Part shown: positions 41,800-54,600 of the stretch, piece by piece | Numbering within the stretch: position 1 is the first letter of the stretch | Layout of the letters: every line of letters starts with the position of its first letter | DNA from: Asterochloris sp. CNOR1 | Lineage: Eukaryota > Chlorophyta > Trebouxiophyceae > Trebouxiales > Trebouxiaceae | Direction: 5' to 3' | DNA length: 64,000 nucleotides | Assembly (NCBI GenBank): GCA_963969365.1 | Contig: OZ017762.1 | Location: 248,001-312,000, forward strand | Translations under genes and position numbers: made by a program | Notes under the pieces: generated by a model | Seen by the model: only the letters and a program-made list of their open reading frames with translations | Database searches by the model: none | What the model was told of the DNA's origin: nothing

Positions 41800-42450
41800 G
41801 CATTGGTGGTGGCCTCTGTGGGCGCATAAGGATCCCCTGCTGCAGCCTCCGTTATCTGTTCATCTGGACGGTCAAAACAGAAGTGGAAAGGGCCCAGAGG
41901 GCACTTAAGGGCTGTGCATGGAGCTGGGTCAGGAGGCCCACAGCTGTGGTTTCCATGCTGCCCTCCTTGGAAATCATCATTAGACTGAAGCATGCTCAAG
42001 GCCATCTGTCTATCGCAGCCACCGGAACCCAGCTGTGCTGCCAGAATCATGCATGAGGCACCTGGCAGGAATGCTGCCAAGGCTGCCAGGGAGCAGAAGG
42101 CTCCACCAGGCAGCCACACCAGGCAGGGCCATGCAGAGACAGATCACCAGTGGAACTCAAGATGAACTTGCTTACCTGGTGCAGCTTTTCTGTCGATGGG
42201 TTACGCATGCACCGAAGCAGAACTCCTGCTCTGTTGCAGGCTATTCTGATGAGCAGGCTGCAGCTGGCCCCAACATCAGCAGACTGGCTCCACACGTGCA
42301 GCAGGAGTGGGACCATGCAGCCAATGCCTACCTGGGCTGGATTGCCATCGCGCCCCATAGCAACATAAAGGCCTGGTGGAGGAGCGGCCTGTGCAACACC
42401 AGGAACTCGGAGGGTGCTGCAGAACGAGCAGAACCGTACACACCTCAGTG
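41800..42450 (+). pseudogene. Decayed zinc-ribbon repeat copy, duplicate of the 62.1-62.7 kb segment
   Basis: The nucleotide sequence follows 62115-62700 over its whole length. Shared blocks include GGCTGTGCATGGAGCTGGGT / GGCTGTGCATGGAGTTGGGT, CCCAGCTGTGCTGCCAGAA and AGACAGATCAC(C/T)AG. The end of the unit encodes a zinc-ribbon-like segment (NISRLAPHVQQEWDH; AIAPHSNIKAWWRSGLCN) that then runs out of frame and loses the second Cys half. It is most likely a duplicated intron plus exon start of the array at the right end. It converges on no intact gene. Confidence 0.75.
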
Positions 42451-43993
42451 ACACCCCGCAGCGTGCACATGCTGGGGTGATGAGCCTGGTCCCTCTGTGG
42501 CAGTTGTAGGTGAGGCAGCTCCAGGCATTCGCCTACAGGGAAACGTGTCTGGAGGAGGCAGCAGCTTCAAGACAGCTCCGAGCAGCTGCAGGCAATCCTC
42601 ACCATGAAACGCCCTGTGCTGGCAAAGTGCCAGGGCACCTGCTGGCAATGAGTGGGCTGCTCAGCTGGCCCCCACCTTGGCACGCTGAGATTGCTCGATG
42701 TCGCCAGTGCTTGGAGGGAACCTGCAGGCACAGCCTTGAGACCAGGTGAGACTGGCAGGAACAGATTGGCCAATCTGCATGACAATGAGCAGGATGCTGG
42801 CACCAGGGCTGCCAAGCTGAAGTCTGAAGCAGGAGTTGCTGCAAATAATGTCCAGGCACTGCAGCCAACACTACAACACCTGCAGCGATATGCTCTTGAC
42901 CGCATGCCTGTGCCATGGAAACATCCCCAGCACAGGATCCCCAGCACCTGCGCTTCAGGATCTGAGGAGCCACCCCTCCTGCAGGGAGGAGACTTTGAGC
43001 AGTGACCACCTGGATGCAGCCGCCAGCATGCTGGGCCTGGGGCGCTGCTAGCTGTCAGCACTGCGTCGAAGCAGTGCTTGTACCATTTGCAGGTCATGCA
43101 ACAGCCAGGCTTTTGCAGGCAGTGCATTGCTCCCATTGCAATCTGAGGATACCAGTTTGGGAATCTCGACTGAGGCGAGTGGACCCTCTGAACATGCCAA
43201 AGAACCCTTACAGCTCCGCCAGCTCACACTGCGGTAACATGCATGCTGCCACAGCCATTGTGTGAAAGGAAGTGACTTGTTGACCAAAATTGGTGCGGCA
43301 AACTGTGGCTGGCAGTCCATGCAGGCTGCTCACAAGGGCACCTGACACTGAGCAGACCCCTGAACCTGCACTGTGTTTGATAAACAGTAGTCACATGCAG
43401 CAGCCTGCCACACAGGCAGGACCCAGGGCCAATGGCTGTCTGGGTCCTGCAACGAAAAGGCACGGTCTGCCATTACGTGGGCCTCACCTGCACAAGCAAT
43501 CCAGTGATGCTGGCTGCAGCAGTCATCCACTGCGGTTCAGGTTGTGCAAAGACGGTGTTGAGCAACATGTTCTGCCTCTCAAGTGTCAACCCAGACCAGC
43601 AAGCTGCCACCAGCAGTCCTGTGACGATTGTAGCAGCACTCAGCCCCAACTGTGCCACCATCCATCTGCTGTCAGAGGCGCAGGAGTCTTCCAGCGCTGC
43701 ACGAAGAGCTGCTGTGTGCTTTTCCTGACATCAGCAGCGGTCGGCTTGCAGCCCAGCATCTTCGACATACGGTAGGAGGTCAAGCTGCTGGCAACATCAG
43801 TGGCATGGTAGAGCATGGACTGCTGCTTGCAAAACTGGCTACTCCATCCACAATCAGCCTGCCAGGCACCAAGAGCTGCTTTGCTGCATAGAGTCGGCGG
43901 CAGCATGAGGGCTCAGCAGCAATACAAGCCTAGCATGCTCGACGGTGGCGCCAGCCATCTCGGAACGTCACACTTTACCTCATTGGTGTGGGT

Positions 43994-44046
43994 TGCCACC
44001 CTCAAAGGCAATGCACTACCTGCCACCCTCAAAGGCAATGCACTAC
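43994..44046. repeat. 27-bp perfect tandem duplication
   Basis: TGCCACCCTCAAAGGCAATG plus CACTACC occurs twice head to tail with no visible difference, so it is recent. Confidence 0.9.
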
Positions 44047-45119
44047 AATCCTGAGGAGGCCTGCTTACATTATCCAACCAGGCCAACAGATGCAAGGCTT
44101 CAATGTTCAGCAGCATCAGATCTTGTGACGCACTTTGCCAGCTCTAATCATAAGCTGCGCCCCAGGCTCTTTTGGCTCAAGGCAGAACCCTGATGGCAAC
44201 GCGTGGCTCCAAGACCAGCGGGTTGGCAAGTATCAGTCCTGGATCTGGCTATCCGTGCTATTAGAAGTGTAGGATGTGCTGTGCCAAAGAAGGCTTCGTC
44301 CAGTCATGAGGCCTCTCAGTCAAAGGTGATCGAACCTCTCAGGAACAGTTTCAGCATACATAGCGCCCAGTTGCAGACTGCATCTTCAATGCCAGTGGCA
44401 GGTGGCTGTATGAATCTCTTCGTTTTTTTCTCAAAGCCCTGCCCCCAAACCTACCAGCGTGTGCGCACAGATCCTCTGGGACCGGACTCAACATATTGCC
44501 TTGCGGAGGTGACTCTGCCGATCAGAATCGGTGAGACAGGCAATTTCTCGGGGTGGGGGGACGGCCACCCGAAAGAGTGCCAAGGAGGTATCCCCCAACA
44601 GTGAGCAGCTGGAGCAGCTGGGCAAGCAGGCAATCAAGGTACATCCTGGGAAGCATCGTGCAGAAAGACATGGGCCAAACAGCTGTTCTGGTCAAGCTGC
44701 CTGTCGAAAAGGCTGTACGCATGAGGATTGCTTCTCATCATGTTGAGACTATACTACACAGCTGACGTGTCAATGCCTCATTGGCATCTGTTGCTGCTGA
44801 CAGCCTTTGAGGGGCACTGCTGAGCTCTTGAAACGCCAGGTGTGCCTGTGCTGCTGTGCTGCTGTGCTGCAGACCCATCAGGCCATGCACGCATCATTTC
44901 ACAGACATTCACTGCTATTTGCTGCATTGAGCGTGCCTGCCCTCCTGCCAGGCAGCACTGCACGCTGCAGCTTACCCATGGCATGCATACATGTCCCAGC
45001 CACTTCTAGAAGTAGCTTGGAGTCAATGTTGCACCTATGTATTTTTCACCCAGGGCTTTCCTGGGGGACCGATGACACCCACTCTGCAGGCACCTCATGT
45101 TTATCCCTGTCATAGCGCA

Positions 45120-45665
45120 GGCTGCGCGCAGCAAGCGGTAGGCATCCAAGCCTGCAGCAGACAGGGCACCCCCGCCAAGTGAGGAGGCAAGCTGGCGCCA
45201 ACACCATAATCTGCAGCTCTCCCCTGTTGTCCCTGCAGGCTGTCTAAGACGCCACCAGGAGCTGCAGAGGGGCAGGGAGAAGGCAGGCTGCTGCCTCATG
45301 CTCACCCCTGCCGTTCTGCAGGATGCAGGTCCCTGCTAGGAGCAGGCAGCGCCCCTCACCCTGCGGCAGGCAGTCAGGACTGAGCAGTGAGGAGGCAAGC
45401 TGCTGCCAGCGCCACACTCTGCAGCTGCCTCATGCTCACACCTGCTGGCTGTGCCCAGGACGCTGCTAGGAGCGGGCAGCACATTAAGCCTGCAGCAGGC
45501 AGTGCAGCCTGAGCAGTAAGGAGGCGAGGCTGCTGCCAGCCAGCACCAAATTCTGCAGCTTTCTCATGCTCCCCCTCTACCCTCCTTGCAGGCTTTGGCC
45601 AGGTCCCTGCCAGGAGCGCGCGGCAACAGGCAGTGAGGGCCAAGCAGTGAGGAGGCGTCCTGCCC
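45120..45665 (+). repeat. Four ~120-bp tandem units directly before the beta-COP start
   Basis: Units share GAGGAGGC(A)AG-CTGCTGCCAGC, a CTGCAGCT(G/T)-C(T)CATGCTC segment, a CTGCAGG-type acceptor, GCTAGGAGC(A/G)GGCAGC and CAGGCAGT...GAGCAGTGAGGAGG. Cores lie near 45180, 45390, 45520 and 45650. The last runs straight into the start codon at 45682. If the last unit is the 5'-UTR exon, the earlier ones are ghost copies in a 5'-UTR intron. Confidence 0.75.
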
Positions 45666-45681
45666 CCAGCAGTCGGCAGCC

Positions 45682-48600
45682 ATGGTGACCCAGTCCATCG
45701 AGAAGAGCTGCTCCATGCTGATCTCTGACGACAAGCCTGGCAGCGCCAGTGAGATCAAGGAGGCACTGGAGGCAAGTGTTGGGGCAGTTGTGCTGTCTCT
45801 GTCAACTTCTGTTGGGAGCAGCATACTGAAGTGCCTACTGTGCAATTTAGAAGAGTCTGTATGCCCTGTGTCTTTGGGTCGTCCAGCTTCAGGCGTGGCG
45901 TGCCGCAGGAGGGCTGCAGTGCATGAATGTAATTGTGCAGGCTGGTGAGGCGCAGCTGGCATGCCTGGCTGTACCTGCTGGGTATGCCTGCTCTGGCAGA
46001 TGCTGCAGGATGTATGTCGCCAAATGCATCTTGATTTTGTGGCATCACCCTTGAATGAGATGCTGACAGGCTCCCTTGTGTATCTGCAGGGCAGCAACAA
46101 TGTTGCTAAGGTGCAGGCCATGCAGCGGGCCATCAAGATGCTGCTCAACGGGGATCAGCTGCCGGCATTGTTCATCACCATCGTGCGCTACGTGCTGCCC
46201 TCGGAGGACCACAACGTTCAGAAGCTGCTGCTCCTGTACCTGGTGAGGCCCTGCATGGGTTGGGAAAGGTCAGCCTGAGGGCTTCAGAGCACCACGCTGC
46301 AAGCTGCCAGTGCCCTCAAGGGTGCCACAGCATGCAGCAGCGGCTGCAGCTGCTGCACCTGGTGTTGCCCTGTGAGTCTTGGAGGTGATCATGCCTGTCA
46401 ACAGTGGGCTCAGGGCTGCGCTGCCAGCCACCCACGCTCTGAAAGGACGGCAGCGTGCCCTGACTGCTCTGCTGCTGGCAAGCATCAGTGATTGATGAGG
46501 GAAGACCAGAGAGTACTGTTCAAATCAGGCACAGCAAGCAGTCACTGCTGCATTTGGTGGGGAGATGTCAAGCGTAAGTGCCGTCACAGGAAGCAGTGGC
46601 AAACTGGTGCACAGAGAGTGGGCACTGCTTACGTTGACTGCAATGTGGCACCATGGGAGAGTCTCAGTGCGCAGAGGCTGCTGCTATCCTCACTGTGGCA
46701 GTGAGATGAGCCCCAGGCCAGGGCTTTTGGCTACCTATATGGTGTGACCACTGTCGGTAGACAGCGTGGTTGCGTCCCTTCTCTGCTGTAAACAAATGGC
46801 ATCTGTAAAGCCAGCCTGTGCACAGCGGAATGACCCCAAGGCTGCTGTGTGCATGCTAAGGCCTGACCTGTGTGGTAGATCGGCATTTAGGCAGTCTTTG
46901 CTGCCCTGCAGGAGACCATTGAGAAGACAGATGCCTCTGGCAAGATCCTCCCTGAGATGGTGAGCACAGCAAGCAACTGCTTCCAACTGCCTCTCATTGA
47001 GCATGTGTACAGACGCCGCTGAGCTGTTGCCACATTGATGGCTTTGGCGTCTGGCCCTGGCCCTGCTGTGCCATTCTGATGCACAGCAGCTTGCATTACT
47101 TGATGCCTGCCGGTACTGGCATCCAGCACAAATCCCCATTACATTTGCATGCAGGCGGATAACAAGTATCAGGGATCTGTGTCCCTCAATGGCATCAAAC
47201 ACGCCAGTGCTTGGTAGCACATTCTGGTGCACCAGGCTCTGAGCACAGCCTGCAGCAGGCACCATACCAGTCAGCGACACCACTGCCTGCCTGCCTGCAG
47301 ATCCTGATCTGCCAGAACCTGCGCAACAATCTGCAGCACCCCAACGAGTACATCCGGGGGGTGACCCTCCGCTTCCTGTGCCGCATCCATGAGGAGGACA
47401 TCCTGGAGCCCCTCATTCCCAGCGTGCTGGCCTGCCTGGAGCACCGCCACAGGTCAGCAGAACATGTAAATCATTTAAATAGCCTGATTAGGTCTTTGAA
47501 CAGATCTGCAGCTCCTTGTGCTTCCAGCATGCAAGCCTGCGCGGCCCAGCGGCGGATGAGCTGAGGCCCAGTTGCCCTCAGCAAATGCCACAGGGGGTGG
47601 ACTGCAGGGCTGCTTCTTGATGTCCTGCTACCAGGTGCTGCAGTTCCTGCCTGTGACACTGCTACGGCTTTGTCTGCTGTGGCCTCTCATTGGCTCTGCT
47701 CCCATCTCTGATGCTGCCCCGCCATCAAGATGTCCCCCAAACTGCAGCTGTATGCATTGCTCACGGTGCTCGGCCATCAACTCAATCCATCGCTGCAGTT
47801 GCAGGCCAATGCTTGATCTGGAAGTCCCCATGCAGTAGTCTGCTGCTGCTGTCTCCCCTGCACTCCTGTGCACAAAGTCCACTCCCATGCCTGCAGCTAC
47901 GTGCGCCGCAACGCAGTCCTGGCCATCAATGCAATCTACAGGCTGCCTAAAGGCGAGCTGCTGCTGTCAGATGCGCCCGACCTGGTGGAGAAGGTGCTCC
48001 AGGTAGGGCATGCCCTGTCACCCACTTTGCTGGGGATGTCCGAAGGGCAACTGCCTGGAGTCTGCGCCCAATTGGGGGCTGCTGCAGTCAGTTCTGACCA
48101 GTTGGAGAGGGCGCCTGGAAAGGGGGGCAGGGGGGCACTGCTTTGTGGGTTTGCCCTGTGGGCTTTGCCCTGGCTGCCTTTCAGATGGCCTTCAATCTCA
48201 GCTGCATGCCCCTGTTGGGTCTGCAGTATGCCCAGCAGCTTTGGTCAGATACACTGCTGTGGGCCCTACTGCCTCTTGTGGTAGCAAAGCACATGTCCTT
48301 GCCAACGAGTTGAAGAAAAGTTTCATTGGCTCAACTAAGTAGCAGTTGAGAGAGGAGACATGGACTGTCAGTCAACCTGCACAGGGTGCTGAAGTCACAT
48401 GACTGTCACCTGTGCACACCTGTTGGGTTTGATGTCACATGCAACTGTTGTTAGTGACATATCACTGCTCTTGTTCTGCAAAGCTTACAAAACCTCAGCA
48501 CAACACCTCGCCAGGTGCCGTGCTGCTGACCCACCTGCTTGAAGTGCCCTGGCTGTGCCGTGCAGAACAAGCAGGATCTGCCGCCTCCAGCACATCGCCT

Positions 48601-51600
48601 TCCAGCTGCTTGCTCTGAGCTTCATGCTCACAAATCAGAGCAAGCAGAACATGTCTATTCCTTTGACTTTGTGGCTTGAGAAGGCTGCCTGCCCGGCAAA
48701 AACATGACCCAGAACAAGACCAAACAAGCCAATTGTCTGCTCTGCAGGGCAAGCAGACCATGTCCATCCCTTCTGTTATTGTGGCTAAAAAGGCTGCATG
48801 ACCTGCAAAACCGAGAACCAACATGCCCATCATCTGCCCTGCAGAGCGAGCAGGACTTGTCCACCCAGCGCAACGCCTTCCAGATGCTGTGCAACCATGC
48901 TCAGGACCGAGCGGTCAACTATCTGCTGGCGCAGACAGACAATGTGGCTCAGTGGGGTGACATCCTTCAGATGTCAGTGCTGGAGCTGATCCGCAAGGTG
49001 GGAAAGGCTCAGCTCCGAAAGGACCCTGCAGAGAAGCACAAGTTCATGATGCCCCATCTCTCATGCAGTTGTTGGCTCCCACCTGCAGGTGTGCCGCAAG
49101 GATGTTGCGGGGAGGTGCTAGTGTCTGACCCCTTACCTGCAGGTGTGCCACAAGGACCCTGGAGAGTACACGATTGCATGATGCCTCATCTCTCATGCAG
49201 TGTTTGACCCTCCCCTGCAGGTGTGCCGCAAGAGCCCTGGGGAGAAGGGGAAGTACATCAAAATCATCCTGGCCCTGCTCCAGAGCACCAGCGCTGCGGT
49301 GGTGTATGAGTGCGCAGTGACGCTGGTCTCTCTCAGCCAGGTGTGTATCAAGGCGGCTTTGCTTGCTGGGGCCAGGCTGCTGCTTGGGTTTGGATTTTCT
49401 TCGTTGCCTGCTGCTTCTGCGTGTCAGACTTCCATCCAGTTGTGTGCAAGCTTGCAGTGACGTCAGGAGTTGTTTGGCTCAAGTATGTTGGTCACATCAA
49501 GGCAGTGGTCTGCAAGTGTGCATGCCACTAGTCAGCCGCCAGCCAAATTTGTGAGAGACTGGCAGCCATGGAACCATACACTGCTAGACATATCTTGTAT
49601 CTGCCTGCTTGCTCGGCTGCTTGCACTGCTGACCCTTGCACTGCTGACCCTTTGTGTGCATCTAGTGCCTGTTCAACTGCCTGGGTGTCTGCTCTCCATG
49701 CTGTCATGTCATGATGGGCCCTGCTTCCCTTGAAGCAGTTGTTCAGATCATTCCCCTGTCACTGCAGGCGCCAACAGCCATTCGTGCCGCAGCCAATTGC
49801 TTCTGCCAGCTGCTAGTCTCCCAAAGCGACAACAATGTGAAGCTCATCGTGCTGGACAGGCTACAGGTGAGTTCCCTGGTGTCAAAGCATATCCTCCCTG
49901 CTGGGAGGTGTGGTACCAGCCAGCAAGGCTGCAAGTCAGCGCCCGACTTTTAGCTTGTGCCAGCTGATGGCTGGGCAGGGTGACAGTCAAACCCTGCTGG
50001 GCAACCCCTGGCCGTGCATCAGATGCTGCGAGCTGTGCGAATGCTACTGCATGAGCTGGTGGTCAGCTGAACGGGTTGTGCTGTATATGACACTGCCAGA
50101 AAAATGAGAGGGATGTACACAAGCTCTTTTCTCACACCAAGCGCCTGTCACTGCAGGAGCTGAAGGAGAAGCACCGCGAGGTGATGCAGGAGATGCTGAT
50201 GGATGTGCTGAGGGCCCTCTCTGCCCCCAACATGGACATCCGCAAGAAGACGCTGGACATCGCGCTAGACCTGATCACGGCGCGCAACATTGATGAGGTG
50301 GGCAGCTGTCCCCTGACTGACCTGCGCTATGAGAGCACTAACGCAGGAGGGAGCCCTGCAGGGCAGGCTTCAAGCTCTGGCACACTGTTGTTGGTGCATG
50401 TCACCAGGATGGGCTGTCCTTGTGGCTTCCTCTAGACCTGATTGCACAAGCTGAGCTGAGTTCTTTGACTCCTCTGCCTGTTGACATGGTGGAAGAGGGG
50501 ACATCTGGGGTGGTCAGGGGGAGGGGGCTTTCTAATGGACAGGCCTTAGGCTCTGCCACAATTCGATGGCGCCAGACGTGGCTGCCGGCAAGCAAGTCAG
50601 GTGTTCAAACACCTTCTTGCATGCCAGTGCTGGTGGATGCCGAGCTGGCTGATGGGGAGAGAGTGTGGTGGTGGGGACTGCAGGATGGAGCTGCAGGGGA
50701 CAGAGGCAGCTGGTTGTCCCTTCTGCTGCTTACCCCTTTCCTTCTGTATCCCTGCAGGTGGTGATGGTGCTGAAGAAGGAGGTGATGAAGACCCAGAACC
50801 GGGAGCTGGACAAGGGGCCAGAGTACAGGCAGCTCCTGGTGCAGGTGGGTTGTGCTGTGTGCAAGATCTGTGTAAACCTGCCGCTACAGGCATGTCACCA
50901 GTGAGATCCAAGATGTTTGCGTGAGGCTGCAGCAGCCTGCAGAGGGGCCAGGGCTGCCAGCTGCTGGTGCAAGGTACGCTTGGTCTTGCCAGTTCAGCGA
51001 CTGGCGCAGGGCTTGAGAGCCTCCTGCTATCGAGAAGCTGTTGTTGCGGCTCGCTCCAGAGTGCAGCCCATCCAAGTCTGCGCATCAAATCGCCATGCTG
51101 CTGCAAGCAAAGCTATCTTACTTGACTTTGGCGGGCCGATCACACTTGCGCTGTCATGTGTACCTCTTGAGTCAGGCCAAGCCCTGCTCCGTCCAGATTT
51201 CTCATTTGTACTCTGAGTCCAGCCTGTCCACACCTACGCCGTCAAGCTCCCAGCACCGGCATCTGCTATCACAAGCAGCGCTGTGTGACCTGGCTGGCTG
51301 TTGCTCCTGCTGGTCATCCGCGACTCTGCTGTTCCCGTGCCCTGAAGGCAGGCAAAGCATTGGGTCCTCTGCACAGGCTGTTCCCACTGCGCTGCAGGCC
51401 ATTCACGCCTGCGCGGTCAAGTTCCCTGACGTGGCCACTGCCGTCATCCATCTGCTGATGGACTTCCTGGGGGACACCAACACTGCCAGCGCGCTGGATG
51501 TGGTGTTCTTTGTCAGGTGCAGCAATTTGCTCAGCTGTGCTGGATACCAGTGCTCTGGGGTGCGCTCCCCTGAGACGTCCTGTTGTGGCCCAGGGGAACA

Positions 51601-54600
51601 CCAACGCAGTCAGGGCACTGGATGCAGTGTTTTGACTACCTACCTGGTCATGCTGCCCCTCGCCTACTGTCAGGCAGGGTTGACCATTCCGCTCGGCAGT
51701 TCCGCCCACAACAACTGTCATACGTCAAGACTGCTGTACTGCAGGGAGATCATGGAGACCAACGAGAAGCTGAGGGACGTGATTCTGGGGCGCCTGCTGG
51801 ACTCCTTCTCACAGATCCGTAGCAGCCGTGTGTGCAGCTGCAGCCTGTGGATCATCGGAGAGTACTGCCGCGGGCGCACCGAGATAACCTCAGCCCTGGA
51901 GGTGAGCTTCCCAGCAGTTGGTGTTGCAGCCTGCCGGTCGTCTGGCAGACATGCACCCTCAATTTGCCGGAATCACACAGGCCCTGGGGCAAGCTTGAGT
52001 GATTGACTTATGGATCATCAAGCTGATTTGGCATGCCCTGCAAGCTTGACTGCCTGCCGCCTGTGGAGCTTGGGGAGATGCTGTCTGGGGAGGGCCAAGC
52101 TCATCTCAGCTCTGAAGATCGCATCCTAAGAACCTCGGGGTGTGTGCTTATGCAGCCTTTGGGGTTTCTGGCATACCTCACCAGGAACAGCTTGCAGTCA
52201 GACTTGCCCTTGATGCAAGCTGGAAAGGTGGGCTTGAGGGGACTCATGCTGCTGTGGCATGCCCTGCAGCAGTCAGGTCTGTAGCAGCAGCTGGTGGACT
52301 TCTGCTATGGGCTGGCAGTCGTCATCCAGGCATTGAATGGGCCCCCACTGCATGGCCTTTTGGCCGGAGGTGCTAGAAGGCAGAAGGCAGCTCGCACAGT
52401 TAAATAGCACCTGTGGGAGCCTTGTCCTGTAATTTGCTCCTGCAGCCTCAGCACATGCGCTGCAGGTCCTCAGGTCACCTTGCAGATGCCCATGTTCTCG
52501 AGTGCCACTCTCCACGCCTGGCCTGCTGCAGCCATGCTATATGGGCCCAATGTCCCTGCATCAAGCGCGGCCTGCTGCTGCTCATGGCAGCAGCGCTTCC
52601 TGTTCAATCCTGGCCCACTGGGTGTGCTCAATGTACAACATGCTGCTGCAGGCCATCAAGGCGGCATTAGGGGCACCCCCCTTCTTCAAGGAGGAGGATG
52701 GTCAGGCGCAGCAGAATGGGTCAACTGTGGAGGGCAGCAAGGCTGAGGGGTCCAACACCACAGCCAAGGCCCAGCAGGCCAGCCACAGGCCAGCTGTGCT
52801 GGCAGATGGAAGCTACGCGTCCCAGACCGCCCTGACGGACACATTCACCATGCCCAGCATGGCTTCCAACTCACCTCTGAACCTGAGGTGGGTCACTGTT
52901 CAGAGCTCGCAGAGTAAAGAGCAAATAGTGTGGGGGTGCTGGGGTCTTGCACAGCTACTGGCAGGCACCTTTGGGAATGCCCATCATGGCTGTCAAGCCA
53001 GCAAGAAGCTGTTCCCCCACAAAGTGCCCTGACTGGCTAATTCAACATGAAGCAGCATGGCTTCCACGTCGCTGGTATGGGACTTGGTTCAAATGCTGAT
53101 CGAGCCCATGATGTGCAAGCATGCGCTGCCAGTCTCCAGTTGCTTGGCTGCAGGACGCTGCTGCTGGAGCTGAGACCTGTCGGGAGTGGTGCCAGATTTT
53201 TGTTGCAGGCACCGGGCACAGCCTTGGTGGCTCTGCAGGACGCTGCCGCAGAGCATGGGATGTGTCATTGTGTGTGCTCTGGCCAAGCTCAACCTGCCCA
53301 TACCACTGATTGCTGGCTCAGCAGGAGACTGATGCTTTGCAGAAACACGTGCCTGATCTCTGCTTCCTGTCTCTGCAGGAAATTTGTTGCTGTACTGGGG
53401 CTCCCGCCTGGAATCTGCCTGTTTCCCATATGACCCCATCAAATCGTTTCTTTCTTCCATTGCCTGCAGGACGCTGCTGCTGAGCGGGGACTTCTTCTTG
53501 GGGGGGGTCATTGCAGGCGCGCTGTCAAAGCTCGTGCTGCGCCTGCACGGCCTGCCTGAGTTGACCATCCTGGAGAAGAATCGTGCGACGGCGGAGGCGC
53601 TGCTGCTGATAGTGTCCATGCTGCGGCTGGGGGAGAGCGGGACGCTGCCGCAGCCTGTTGACGACGATGCGGCCGACCGCATGGTCATCTGCATGCAGGT
53701 CAGCCAGAGCTGCTCAGCACCTGCCAACCTTGGGTGGAAGCCGGCAACAGCTGAGTTGGGGGTCGCCAGACGCTTTTCTCTGCCTGGGCAAGGGTCAAAA
53801 ATACTGCTGCAACCCATTGGTCATGCAGCGGGCTCTATGTCCAGTCCTGTTGCCTGATGTCTGCTTTCACTGCCTGCTGTTGCTACCTTTAAGGTGCTGA
53901 GCAGTCCCCCGGTGCCCAGGCTGCAGTTGTCTCTCTGCCTGACACCCTAAGAGTGCACCCAACTCTCCGCACTGCAGGTGCTGAGCAACCCCACTGCAGA
54001 GGCTGCAGATGTGTGGCTGAGGGACTGCCGCCAGTCCTTCTCCATCATGATTCGGGAGAAGCAGACGCGGGACGCAGCTGCAGCCAAGAAGGAGGTGAGC
54101 ATGAGTCCTCTGGTGACGCCTGCTTTCCTTTGCAGAAGGGCTGCAGCAACGAGGCAACGCCGCAGCTTGCCTGCAGCTGGCACCTCCCTGGTGCCAGCTT
54201 GCTCTCAGCCCAGCAGGGATGGCGGGGAGGGCTTTAAGCTGCACCTGGCATGCACTGCATGGCACTTGAGCTCTGAAGCCATGATAATGTTCTCAAGTAT
54301 TGTGGTCAAGAGAAATGACAGCAGCCAATCCACGTGTCTCTCTCCGGCCATGCAGGAAGCTAAGGCAGCTGCTCAGCCGGATGAGCTGATTGACTTCCAT
54401 CATCTGAAGGCCAGAAGGGGAATGTCGCAGCTGGAGATCGAGGACGAGGTGCAGACAGACCTGCAGCGAGCCACAGGGCTGGCCGACACTGACCTGGGGC
54501 AGGCCTCGCACCTGCACCGCGTGCTGCAGCTCACAGGTGGGTTGAGCACTGGTGTTGAGAGGGGTAAAACTGCTCAGCTGACCCAGCGGCCTCCTTGGGT

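Larger units (their letters stand above)
41333..45120. other. Gene-poor region between SF1 and beta-COP
   Basis: About 3.8 kb with no reading frame I can assign. It contains one decayed zinc-ribbon duplication (41800-42450), a perfect 27-bp tandem duplication (43994-44046) and scattered CTGCAG words like those in introns. Short open stretches near 43470-43860 (-) and 44200-44760 (+) have no recognisable motif. Confidence 0.5.

Noticed and set aside
41769-42119. Minus-strand frame antisense to the zinc-ribbon duplication, partly kept at 62149-62361
   Set aside because: The similarity between the two loci is explained by DNA duplication. The antisense frame has no motif and is broken differently in each copy.
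43470-43906. Minus-strand open stretches (for example MVAQLGLSAATIVTGLLVAA and KMLGCKPTAADVRKSTQQLF) as exons of an unknown gene
   Set aside because: They have hydrophobic or basic patches and one plausible donor, but no family motif, no in-phase partner exons and no start or stop that fits. Too weak to annotate.
44200-44765. Plus-strand open stretches near 44.2-44.8 kb as a gene
   Set aside because: Adjacent frames give no recognisable domain, and no splice pair joins them convincingly.
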